This document shows positions 13,401 to 22,749 of a DNA stretch of 64,000 nt, piece by piece. The notes beneath the pieces are model-generated. The model was not told the DNA's origin, did no database searches, and saw only the letters and a list, made by a program, of their open reading frames with translations. The position numbers and the translations under genes were made by a program. This DNA is from Globodera rostochiensis (lineage: Eukaryota > Nematoda > Chromadorea > Rhabditida > Heteroderidae), in assembly GCA_018350325.1 (NCBI GenBank), contig JAEVLN010000001.1:2903501-2967500 (forward strand), in the 5' to 3' direction. Each line of letters opens with the position of its first letter. Positions within the stretch are counted from its first letter, which is position 1.

Positions 13401-15236
13401 GGCGCCGGCGGCGGAAGCGGTGGCGGCAGTGGCCGCGTGTTCGCCGGAAGCGGACAAAATGTGCAGGTGGAGCCGCCGTCCGCACCGCTAAAGCGTAAGT
13501 TTTTGCTGTGTTGATACTGCTGTAGTTTATGACCGACCACCGAGACCAAAATGATCAGATTGGTCTTGTTTTGCTGAAGAGATCAGATCATAATAATCAG
13601 GCACTAGTCAAGATTCAACACCAGAATTGATTATGGTTCATAAACGGATCAGAACAGAATCGTTTTTTTGTGATTCCACGTTCTGAAGATCATAATCAGA
13701 TACTCTAACTAACTGATCAAAGTCCTCCAAACGAACCGATGATGACCAGTTAGGCCTTGATGCTCAGGGATGGGCAAAATTTCGGATCCGAAATTTCGGA
13801 TTCAGGAAAAATTTCGGGGTTTTTTTGGCCGTTTCGAATTTTGGATTTACACCCCTAAGGATGCCTTTCGGATTTTTTGTTTTTCGGAATTTCGGTTATT
13901 TTATTTCCCATCCCTGATTCATAGTGCCGTACCATTTTCCCATTCTATACAAAAACACGAACGATCTGATCATGTTGAAATTGGATACGATCAGCAGAGT
14001 ATTTTTTTCAAAAAAATTGAAGCTAAAAATGCAATGATTTTGGGTGCCTCATTCTCAAATCTTTTTGAAAAAAATTTGACTTCTTAATTCATTAATTTCA
14101 ATCGCCAATTAAACTCTCGATCTGATCGATCAAGAAGCATTTTAGCGGCAGAATAGGTAGATGATCACTTTACGGTAAATATGATCATTATGGACTGGAC
14201 ATTTTAACATCCATTTTTAATGAATTTTTGAAAATGTACAGCGGAAGACTTCTTCACCGGCGATTCCGGCTTCATGACCAACAAGCGGGGGCCGGAGGGC
14301 GACGGCTACGGCCCGTCCGCGCTGCCCGACGCGCCGGTGCCGCCGTCGTCCGGTACCGGCTCCGCCATCGGTGTGGGCGGTGCGGCGGCCGGCATTCCGC
14401 CACCCCAAATGCCGGCGCCACCCGTGATGCCACCGCTACCGGCACCACAGCTTCCGCAAATGCCAATTGTGCCACCGTTGAGGTGGGTGCGCAAAATTAA
14501 AAATTCAAAAAATTTTGTTCTCCCCCTCCACAGGCCCCTACCAAATGCGATTGGTGGCGCCGCGGGCGTTGCACCGCAGCAACCGCCGCCCGGCAACGCC
14601 GCGCCGGATCCGGTGCGCCCGTCCGCCCTGCTCGGCCTGATCAACAAGGCGGACGAGGGCTTTAACCAGGTGATCACGCACTTTGAGCAAGGCACGCCCA
14701 TCGAAGCGGCCGCCATCGACATCATGGAGGTCAGTCCAAGAGGCCGAAATTTTTAATGCATGGCGATGAAAAGGCATTGCGCCATTTCAGCGCCTCACAA
14801 AAATTTCATTATACAAAAATTGAGTACCACCTCTATGTGGACTCGTCTTTCTCGCGCTTAGGTGGCATTGGGCAGTCAGAAATTGGACAGCCAGGCCAAG
14901 CTGCTTTCGCACGTGGACCGCGCGTTTGGGCTGGACAACCTGCAGAGGTTGCAGCGTTGGGCAAACACGGGCGGCGCGTTGGACCTGGTCAAGGAACAGG
15001 CGAGCGCAAACTTTCATTTTGTTAATTAAATAAAATAGTTAAAATGTCAAATTTAATTATAAATAGCAGAATTTGATGTTCACCTTTTACAGTTCGCCAA
15101 AATTGCGAAGAATTACAAACCGCCTCCGGCACTTGCCGCCATTACATTGCCACCGCAATTTGACTATTTGCTGCAAAACCCAAGCGGCAGCAGCGGCGGC
15201 GGCGGAGGCGGCCTTGGCGGCATCGGACGTAAATGA
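8381..15236 (+). CDS. Large Pro/Gly/Thr/Gln-rich secreted or membrane-anchored protein, 20 exons
   Basis: I do not recognise the family. My model joins 8381-8542, 8866-9054, 9119-9238, 9638-9807, 9867-10098, 10164-10479, 10600-10748, 10809-10953, 11014-11072, 11307-11550, 11931-12229, 12366-12752, 12809-13000, 13065-13120, 13172-13198, 13262-13494, 14242-14482, 14534-14729, 14862-14999 and 15093-15236, in phase throughout, for about 1,232 residues. Residues ~34-54 form a hydrophobic segment ending PAVEA, so either a signal peptide with a long n-region or a signal anchor. Then follow low-complexity blocks: Pro/Thr, a run of about 27 Gln (CAA repeat), Arg-rich stretches, a Gly/Ser block with a 29-residue repeat (exon 12), and polyproline (exons 14-16). 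The C-terminal ~115 residues look different, helical and ordered. Exon 15 is a 27-base microexon, and the last intron has a GC donor at 15,000. The exon 7/8 intron (60 bases) is also open and may be retained. Location is probably extracellular, cuticular or gland. The splice model is well supported; the function is unknown. Confidence 0.8.
8621..8786. mobile_element. MITE-like inverted element in intron 1
   Basis: The left end AGAGTTGACTGGGATC and the right end GTAATCCCGAACCCT are imperfect inverted repeats. The interior is degenerate copies of GATCCCGGTTTTTGAAAATC. It lies wholly inside intron 1 of the Pro-rich gene. Same design as the elements at 41,190 and 52,345. Confidence 0.5.
9401..9498. 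mobile_element. Small inverted element with ATTAGAGCYC ends, intron 3
   Basis: Starts ATTAGAGCTCCGGACTTACG and ends GGGCTCTAAT, an inverted terminal match. The interior is built of TCGATCGA and GAATTTCGATCG phrases. Closely related left ends occur at 58,743 and 45,618. Confidence 0.55.
10390..10475 (+). repeat. (CAA)n microsatellite encoding polyglutamine
   Basis: An almost pure ACA/CAA run inside exon 6 of the Pro-rich gene, read in frame as about 27 Gln. Its length is probably polymorphic. Confidence 0.9.
11106..11264. mobile_element. Degenerate inverted element, intron 9
   Basis: Left end AGGGTTTGTTTCCGACCCCG; right end CCCCGAGGGGTCGGGGAGACCAACCCC (given in parts: CGGGGAGACC, CCAACCCC). 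The interior repeats CCCCGACTTTTTT-like phrases. It lies in the intron before the exon starting at 11,307. The ends match less well than in other members. Confidence 0.4.
11555..11900. repeat. Degenerate TGACGAAATGTCC repeats, intron 10
   Basis: About six variants of GGTGACGAAATGTCCTGGG with GCGAAACGGCG between them, plus two related GTAGTCGTCGGACA / GTAATCGTCGGACA blocks. It fills most of the intron 11,551-11,930. Confidence 0.6.
12470..12660 (+). repeat. 87-bp coding tandem repeat (29 residues)
   Basis: Exon 12 of the Pro-rich gene carries about 2.2 copies of a unit encoding a Gly/Ser block with GGGPDPASGSGNGLVGGGAD at its core. Copies are nearly identical at the DNA level, which points to recent duplication. 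Confidence 0.8.
13764..13917. mobile_element. MITE-like inverted element, intron 16
   Basis: Begins TCAGGGATGGG and ends CCCATCCCTGA, a perfect 11-base terminal inverted repeat. The interior is variants of AAATTTCGGATT. Contained in intron 16 (13,495-14,241) of the Pro-rich gene. Confidence 0.65.
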
Positions 15237-16461
15237 ATTCAGTCAGGGAGGGCGGCGGCACATTGTTTTTCAAAAAAAAATAATTAAATTTACGAAAAAC
15301 TCTTCAACAAAATAGAGCCGGGAGGGTGTGCACACCACAGATCGTCGATCACAAAATTGAATTGTTGTTCCGGTTCCATTGTTTTGTTGTTGTTGTCCGT
15401 GGTTCCGGTACAATTTTTTTTTGTGCCAATTTATCCCGGATTGGTGCCGAACTGACCGTAACGCCATTGGAATTTAAGTATGCCCCAAAATTGTTTCCGA
15501 AATCGAGCGGTTTTTGGACTTTGTGCCGAAATTTCTTTTTGGAGCCGGTGCCAAAACCAATCCGCTCTGAAATACATAACGCGAGCTGGTGCCGAAGCCG
15601 TCTTGGACTTCATGCCGGAATCGGTCAGATTTCATAACGGGCCCTATGCAAAAATTCCAATTTTCATGACCTGGGAATCAGAACCGCGTGACAACAATGA
15701 TCAGCAATCATTCACTCTTTCTGTATTTGGGCTTACTGTGGATACAGTATACATACCCATACCACCCTCTCCAACAAATCCACAGTAATCTCGCGTATAA
15801 TAGTCGCGCTATTTGTGTAAGCTAATTTATATATTGTTCAAGATTTATATACCGTTTTCGGGCACATTCAAGCACTTTCTCTGCACATACCGTACCACAT
15901 AACAAAGGGTTACTGTATATTTTAAAATGTTGCTTCATTTCTCACTCATTTTAGTGCAATTTCAATTCAAAACATTTATTCTATTTTAAACAAACATTTA
16001 CAAGTGCAATCAATTTTCATTATTTTTTTGTCACATTAAATTTTTAAAAATTTTCGATAAATTTTTCTGCATCATTCGCTCATTCCTAATTATTTGGTCT
16101 ATCCCCCGAGGGGTGTTGATTTCAGGAAAGTATAAACATAAATTTTGATGGAGCGGCGGACGGACGCATTAATTGATTTTAGATGATAAATGAATCTAAC
16201 AAAATTCTCCGGCATTTATTTTCATTTTTTAATTATTATCAATTAATTGGAGAATAATTTTACAAATTATTAATAATTCCGATAATGCCTAACATTTTAT
16301 AGTCAACAACTTTAAACTTAAATTATTTATTTATTTAAATTTACCTAAGAATTGGGGTAAAAAAATTGCTAGCACCAAAAATAGCATAAAAAATAAATTC
16401 TGCCTTAGCATTTGGACAAGCAAAATATAAAAATATATTATTGAATTTTTTAATTTTCCAA
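15237..16461. other. Intergenic, 3' flank and AT-rich spacer
   Basis: No exon-like GC-rich block is visible. The first half has a weakly open frame at 15,326-15,790 without splice support. The second half is very AT-rich. It would contain the 3' UTR of the Pro-rich gene and the promoter of the amnionless-like gene; I see no clear motif for either. Confidence 0.6.
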
Positions 16462-16608
16462 ATATTGCTCAAGGCATTTTACTGTTTTATCATAAATTAC
16501 TGGACAATTTAGCATTTTGTTTAAAAATATTGCTCAAGGCATTTTACTGTTTTATCATAAATTACTGGACAATTTAGCATTTTGTTTAAAAATGTTGCTC
16601 GAGGCATT
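16462..16608. repeat. 65-bp tandem repeat that runs into a start codon
   Basis: Two perfect copies (16,462-16,526 and 16,527-16,591) of a unit starting ATATTGCTCAAGGCATTTTA. A third, truncated copy begins at 16,592 with ATGTTGCTCGAGGCATT, and its first codon is the start codon of the amnionless-like gene. The third copy has G for A at the third base of the start codon and in the GCTCGAGG block. Confidence 0.9.
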
Positions 16609-19600
16609 GTTGTTGCCCCTGCTCTTCCTCCACAATTTTCCCTGCGGCGTCGCCGTTCAGTTCCGTTGGTTGCCGTCCGCCGTGTTGTCGGACCCGAACA
16701 ATTGGCATCCGCCAGGGTCGGTGCCGTGCATTGGCGACAACGTGCGGCTCGATGCGGCGGCGGGCGACGAAGCGACGGATCAAAACATTGCAGTGGCACA
16801 TTTGGACGGGCCATTGCAGGTTGGCACAATGGACGGCAAATATTGCGCGTGCCGCGACAAAACGCCAAAAATTTGAAATTTTTAAATGTTCAAAAAGAAT
16901 AAAAAAGGCGAAATTTAAAGGTCCATAAAGTGTTACTTCCCTCAAATGGCGTTTTGTATTTTGGCTCGCGCGCGACCGAGTTTGGCACAGCAACGCGCGC
17001 GGCAGCTTGGCAATGTGAAAAACGGGCTGAACCGAAAGGTAAAAATTCATTATAAATTTTTAAATTTAAAAAGTGCAAAAAATGGGAGTTTAGATGCCAT
17101 TTTTAATGCACATCAAAATGCACCGAATTTCTTTGACCATGCGAATTGGAAAATTTTGCCGGAAGGCTCAAGGCAAAAAATGCCGTTGAGGGCAAGCCTC
17201 GATGCGGAACGCGTGCCATCGGAAGAAGTAATTTTTTGGCAAATTAAACAATTAAAAATGTTTTTTTTTGTAAGGATCAAGTGCTGTTTCCGGAAGACAC
17301 GGCATCCAAAGTGTTCATCGATGTTCCGGCACAAGTCCGATCGCTCACTATGTTTGGCCAGGTGTGTTCAGATTTAAACAGAAAATGAGAAGCTTTGTGA
17401 TCATCACTTCTAAAGATCATGTTCAATCACTGAGTTCCAAGGGTCAGATCAGTTAGAGTAGAGTATGGTAAATCACTTTCCGATTAAAAATAGAACACGT
17501 TTAGCTCGGATCAGTACAATCCAAGAGGGTCAGATCACTCATCCTTTAGATGAAAATGCCAGATCACTTTAGAGCATTGATCAGAGCATTAGTTTTGATC
17601 TGCAGATAAAGTGATTAGCTCAATTTTAGATCAAGCTAGATCATTTTGATCAAATCAGTTTTAGATTATGCATTTAAACACCATTTTTTGATCAAGAAAC
17701 AGACCTGAATTCTAAATCAGCTTCACATAAAATGCCAACGAACGTATTCATTGGTGCCAATTTTAAACTTCTTTTCCAAGTCCCTCTCCACACGGCAATT
17801 GCGGCGCCTGCTGGGCACAATTGAAGGCCAATTTCGTGTCCGAATTGGCGCACGTCTTGGCACCGATGTGCACATTAACGAGCATTTGCGCCTTCGATGG
17901 CCAATGGATGATGATACGGTATTTACCGTAGTCGGCGATGATGTCATTGGACAACAGCGCCCACAGACAGCTAATTGGTTTGGTAAACCAAATTCGAACT
18001 TTTTTGAACCGGTACATACAAATTAAATTGTGTTTAAAAATTTAAAATTATTATAAAAATTTCGGCATTATTTTTATTGATGTTTTTTGAATTAATAATA
18101 AAAGTGATTTTCAAATTTTAATTAGGTAATTATTATTTCAGCAATTTTCCTCTCTCTGCGGCTTTGTCAAATGTGTTCCCGTTGAGCCATTCTGTGCCGA
18201 ACCTGTCCAACCCGTTGGCCAATGTTGCCCCCAATGCGGTCATTTTAAAATTTAAAAATTCATTTTAAGGGCTATCCATTTTAAAAAATTGCGATTTGCT
18301 TTTATACATTTAAGCGCCTCTATTTTCTAAATAAAATTTTTCTCGAAAAAAAATGTCTACTTTTCTCTTTTTTATAGCCTCGTAACCATTTTTAATGTTT
18401 TGAATTTTTTAATTTAATTTTAAAGACAGTATTAAAAACTATTTATATTTTTTAAAGTCTTGGTTATTAAACTTTTTTTTTAATTTTAAGGCGCTTTTCT
18501 TCGTTTTCGGAAGAACTCGCTGAACTTCACACTGTCACTTGCCGTTGTGGACGAAGCCATTCGTGCGCGAACGCAAATGCCCAACGGCATGGGCGTGTCG
18601 TTGGTCCGCATTGACAAGGACGATTTTCATCCACAGTACCAGGTACTGTATTGTACCGTAGCTATACACACGGTAATTTGAGTGTAAAGTACTGAGTACT
18701 GTAGCGTACTTTAACCATGGACCGAGTTTGTCGCATTTGGTTTTGGCGTTTTGGACTCGTTTCTTTCACAGATTTCAGTGTTGCCAGACCACCCCGCAAA
18801 CTTTGACGAGTCCGAGTACTGCTCCACCATGTGGTCCGTGTTCCGTAAGGTTCAGCAACGAACAATTAATGGTCAGCAGCAGCAGCAGCAGCAGTGTTTT
18901 CATGATCATTTATGAAGGGTTGGCGGTTCCGAACCAAATCGAACCGGACCAAACCATAGAACCGGGATTTTTTCGACGATTTGGGTTTTTGGTTCGGTTC
19001 GGATAACCGAAGAATTCCCCGGGAACCACCAACCCTAGTCCTGATGATCATAAGCTCCTTTATAGCCCATCTGTCGGTAGAGTACCAACCATCGGATAGT
19101 GCCGAATTCTTCGATCTTCGTGCCAACTGTTCCATCCAACTCGGCATTGTCCATTGGAAAGCCGTGTTCAGAGCGCTGTTTCTTGTTGTACTGCTCGGAA
19201 TTGTGCTCGCAATTGCAATTTATGCGCATTACCGACGCAGTCCAAGGTAGGTAAGAACATTGAATTAGTGTGTTCGGCAAATGCGATTTTTCGATATCGG
19301 TAAATTGGGCAAAATGCCGATACCAAAAAAATACCGAAATCCCAAAATTTTTTCGGTGGTATACCGTATCGTAGTCCTGGAAAAGATAGACCACGGTAAT
19401 ACCGTATCGTGCAGCGAATGATCTGACAGTGCTGATACGTGATCAGAAAGTGTCTTCTTCCTGTTCTGATCAAATTAAAATTTTTCATAAATCATTTTTT
19501 TTTTATTGCAGCTTTCGTCTGTATGTCGGCAACTTTTGGGCGCGACAACACAATTTGTCGCATGTAACTTGGCAAAGAGCTCGCGAAAGTGTCGAACTGA

Positions 19601-20020
19601 TCAGAAACGTTAACGAAATGGTAAAACGGGCATTTTTAAAAATTTATTTTGGCATTTTTTAAAGCTTGAATTTGTGTTCAATTTTTAAATGATGGCAGTT
19701 AATTAAAACAAGAATTTTTAATAAATTTAATCATTGACACATTTTGATAAAAAAATTTTATCATTTTAAAACAAGTTTTGACATTCTCGCGTAATTGATT
19801 TAAAATTCTAAAAGTTTTTAATTTTAGTTAAATTCAAAATTTGCTATTTATTGTAATTTAGGAGGACAACAGCGCCGCCTCGTTTCTGGCCGAGTTCACA
19901 AATCGTGCCTTCTCCTGGAAGTTGGACAAGAAGGAGGAGGAGGAGGAAGCAGAAACCAATGTTGGTGCACATAAAGCACATCATCCGGTTGAAGATGTAC
20001 AAGAAGAAAAACTTTTTTGA
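16592..20020 (+). CDS. Amnionless-like endocytic receptor partner, 11 exons
   Basis: Exons: 16592-16819, 16921-17038, 17094-17227, 17275-17361, 17781-18011, 18142-18238, 18491-18642, 18772-18871, 19066-19246, 19512-19620, 19862-20020, giving about 531 residues in phase. Known family: amnionless is a type I membrane protein that carries cubilin to the apical surface in absorptive epithelia. Visible here: a hydrophobic signal peptide; the N-terminal pattern FRWLP-(x)n-DPNNWHPPGSVPCIGDNV; a second ERVPSEEDQVLFPED motif typical of the repeated beta domain; a compact Cys cluster ending GQCCPQCG; a membrane helix ALFLVVLLGIVLAIAIYAHY (about residue 410); and a ~100-residue cytoplasmic tail rich in Glu. 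Four of ten acceptors end AAG. Longer than the human protein (453 residues). Identity rests on pattern memory; a search would settle it. Confidence 0.85.
18916..19036. mobile_element. MITE-like inverted element in amnionless intron 8
   Basis: Left end AGGGTTGGCGGTTCCGAACC and right end GGGAACCACCAACCCT form an inverted repeat. The interior consists of GGTTCGGTTCGG / GAACCGGACC phrases. Contained in intron 8 (18,872-19,065). Confidence 0.6.
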
Positions 20021-22351
20021 AAATTACTAATTTCGGCTTTTTGAATCCGTTTTTTTTTTGTTTGGAACGGAAATCCGGTTTTCCAAAATTCCTCCATTTA
20101 CTTATTTTTCTGTATCCAACAGAGCTAATCCATTCCTGTTAATATTTTTGTTGGTTGCCATATATTTTTTGAATTTAATTTAAAACTCAGTTTTTGCAAT
20201 GCCCCTCCAGCGTTTTGGCGAAGAATGGAGCGCCTCAGGCAATTTTTATTGTGCGTCGTCATTTGTGTAAGCCCCAGCCAACCCCCGCTCCTCAGGCGAT
20301 GTTTATTCACCATTTTCTGCCAGCCTTTGGCCCCTGCAGCGCATTGCTGCAGCAATCATCTTTTAACCATCCTTTCGCGCATCCCAACCATCTCATCACC
20401 ACTCGCGCCGGAAGGGCCAAGACCAATTAATATTATGAGAGTGCCAATGATGAGGATGGCAAAACAACAATATATATCCAAGAAAGGAGGAGCGAAGAGG
20501 AAAGAAGCCGGAGGAGATTGTTGGCACACTCAGCGCGAGCATTGTTTTCTGATGAATTATTAAAATTGGCACGCGCAGTGCCGTCACATCGCCCTTGGCC
20601 CCTCGGGGGCCGAGGGGTGAGGCGGGGGCGGGGGGGGGCGATAAGTGTGCGATGTGTGCCATGCCGACGGAAGGCGCTCGCTGCTTTTTTGCCAAGTTGT
20701 GGGCACGGCTAACATTTGGGGGCCCTTCAAGAAAAAGGTGGGCGGGTGGGGGTTGGGCACGAACACGCACACAAAATGCCAGAAGCCTCTGAGAGTTTGG
20801 AGAACGGAAAAATGGCATTTTCTGGGGGAGAAAGTTGCAACGCTCAGACGCCCGCGCTCACTTTGTTGACTTGGGCAGGTGAAAATTCCGACCACTCTTT
20901 TTTGTTTTGGTTTGTTAATGAACGACAATTCAGACAGAAAAATTTTTCGTAACATTATTCAAAAATTTAATTAAAATTTTCTTTCCATCATTTTTTTTTC
21001 GTTAAAACCATAAATGTTTAGGCAAAAGATTGCATATTTAATAAAACTCAAAAATTCAATACACTTTAAATGCCTTCCAATAAATCAAAGCGTTGGCAGC
21101 CAAAGTGCCAATTTCCACAAATTCTTTTCCCACCCCCGCGGCGAAACCCAACCCCCAAAAATTCCCACCACCACCGACCGCCAAAATGCGAGTAAACAGT
21201 GAAACCGACAAAAAACCGTTGGCCCTTCCCACAGCGCTACAAAAAAAACAGTGCGCCTCAGGGGACATCAGGTGGTGGGTGCCATACAATTCCCCCTCAG
21301 GGCACAAACAAATTGCTGTGCCATTTCCCCCCCCCCCCCCCCCCCCCCCCCTCGGGCGATGCGCACCTCCAACATTTTTGTTCCGCAACGATCGTGCGCC
21401 GGTCGGTTATTCAATGAGAAAGCACTTTGATTTTTGCGGAGGTGCCGTGCCATTAGGGTTGGCGGTTCTTCAATAAGTGCAACTCCCGTCCCACCACAAA
21501 GTTCCGTGCATGCCGATCTTTTCTCTTTTTTTTTGAAATTTCGGCGTGCAAAGCCTTAATTTGTTAATTTTCAAAGTATTTCGGAGGATAGCAAAATTTT
21601 TAATAAATTTTCTCGGAGCGCCGGCTCAAAAACCGTTAAAGTTTTGATCCCGGCAAAAACGCGATCGGCAGAACATTTTTTGTTTTGTTTTGTTTACTAA
21701 AAACCAAAAATTTTGGTTTTGGATATCACAGGAAAACCGGCCATGCGTGTGCATATCCTATACAATATGCAAATGATGGCACGTCACGTCATCGGTGTGC
21801 CGAAACTCTCCCCTCCGTCCCCTGGGGGGTTAATAATTGAAAAATGCTACGAAACTCCTTCCGGGGACAGGGCGCGGCCTGGCATGGACAAATCGCAAAA
21901 AAAAAATCTCGCGATTTTTTGCAAAAAGTAACCATTACAAAATTAATTCGCAATTTTATGTGATTTTTGAGTGTTTGTATGCGAAAATGCCTAAAATCAT
22001 TCAGAAAAAAACCATAAACAAGCAAAAACTTTAACAAAAAAAAAAAAATTCATTTTGGCACAAAAATAGAAACTGTCGCCTCGGGCGGCGTGGGATTTGA
22101 AGCAAAAAGAAATTATGGCGCCTCCAGGCAAAACCTTTAGCCAAATCTTTGGCCGCCTTCCATTCAGCGCCTACGTCATCAAAAACGGAGCGCCAAGACA
22201 ATGCCAAAAGTTTTTTGAATGGGCAGAATGCCAATCGGTGGGCGGTTGATTTAATGGGATTTTAAAAAAATGTTGGTACATTTACAGTGACGATAAATTT
22301 GAGTGTGTTTCATATTTTTTTAAGACGCTTCAACAATTTTTATTGCCAAAT
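20021..22351. other. Intergenic, with one GC-rich island
   Basis: No confident gene. A GC-richer island at 20,194-20,890 contains an ATG-initiated frame at 20,225 starting MERLRQFLLCVVIC, followed by a good GTAAGC donor, and other open frames downstream (see findings). A run of 24 C lies near 21,330-21,352. The rest is AT-rich with nothing I can name. Confidence 0.5.
22201..22233 (+). promoter_or_regulatory. Two ATGCCA hexamers upstream of the small secreted-protein gene
   Basis: ATGCCA occurs at 22,201-22,206 and 22,228-22,233, about 151 and 124 bases before the ATG at 22,352. The same hexamer is known as the DOG box of dorsal-gland effector promoters in Globodera rostochiensis. ATGCCA is common throughout this window, so the match may be chance. 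Confidence 0.3.
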
Positions 22352-22749
22352 ATGAATTTTACCGTAACCGTGCTCACAACGTTGGCCACAACGGCAACGG
22401 TGGCCAACGCGCATGCAGCGACAACGGCACCGGTGGACGTGCCGCAACCGACGCAGCTGGACTTTGTCGACGGCGACGCGCTGTCGCGGTTGGACGACAA
22501 CGACTACGCCAGAGAAGTGGCCGCAAAGCCGCTGGCCGACGCGGCCAAGGAACAGCTGAGGGTAAGAGACACAAAATGCCAGAAGGGCAAAATGTGCCAT
22601 TCAACAATATGCCAATTTAAATTTAATTCTGCCAATTTTTGGTAAATACACAATGCCAACTTTTCTGGCAGCACAAGGTGCCGTGCCACAATCAGAGCAT
22701 GTCAAATCTGGCGGTGCCAAAGACACATAGTAGATCCAAGTCAGGCTAA
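22352..22749 (+). CDS. Small secreted protein, two exons (~94 residues)
   Basis: Exon 1 22,352-22,561 ends CTGAGG before a good GTAAGA donor. Exon 2 22,672-22,749 follows TTTTCTGGCAG and stays in phase to TAA. The product starts MNFTVTVLTTLATTATVANA and has a likely signal cleavage after NAHA. The mature part is acidic and helical (FVDGDALSRLDDNDYAREVA), with only one Cys and a basic SRSKSG tail. I do not recognise the family. Without splicing, the first exon would run on to a stop at 22,645. An AATAAA lies at 23,034. If the organism is a plant parasite, a small secreted protein like this could be an effector, but nothing in its sequence proves that. Confidence 0.55.
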
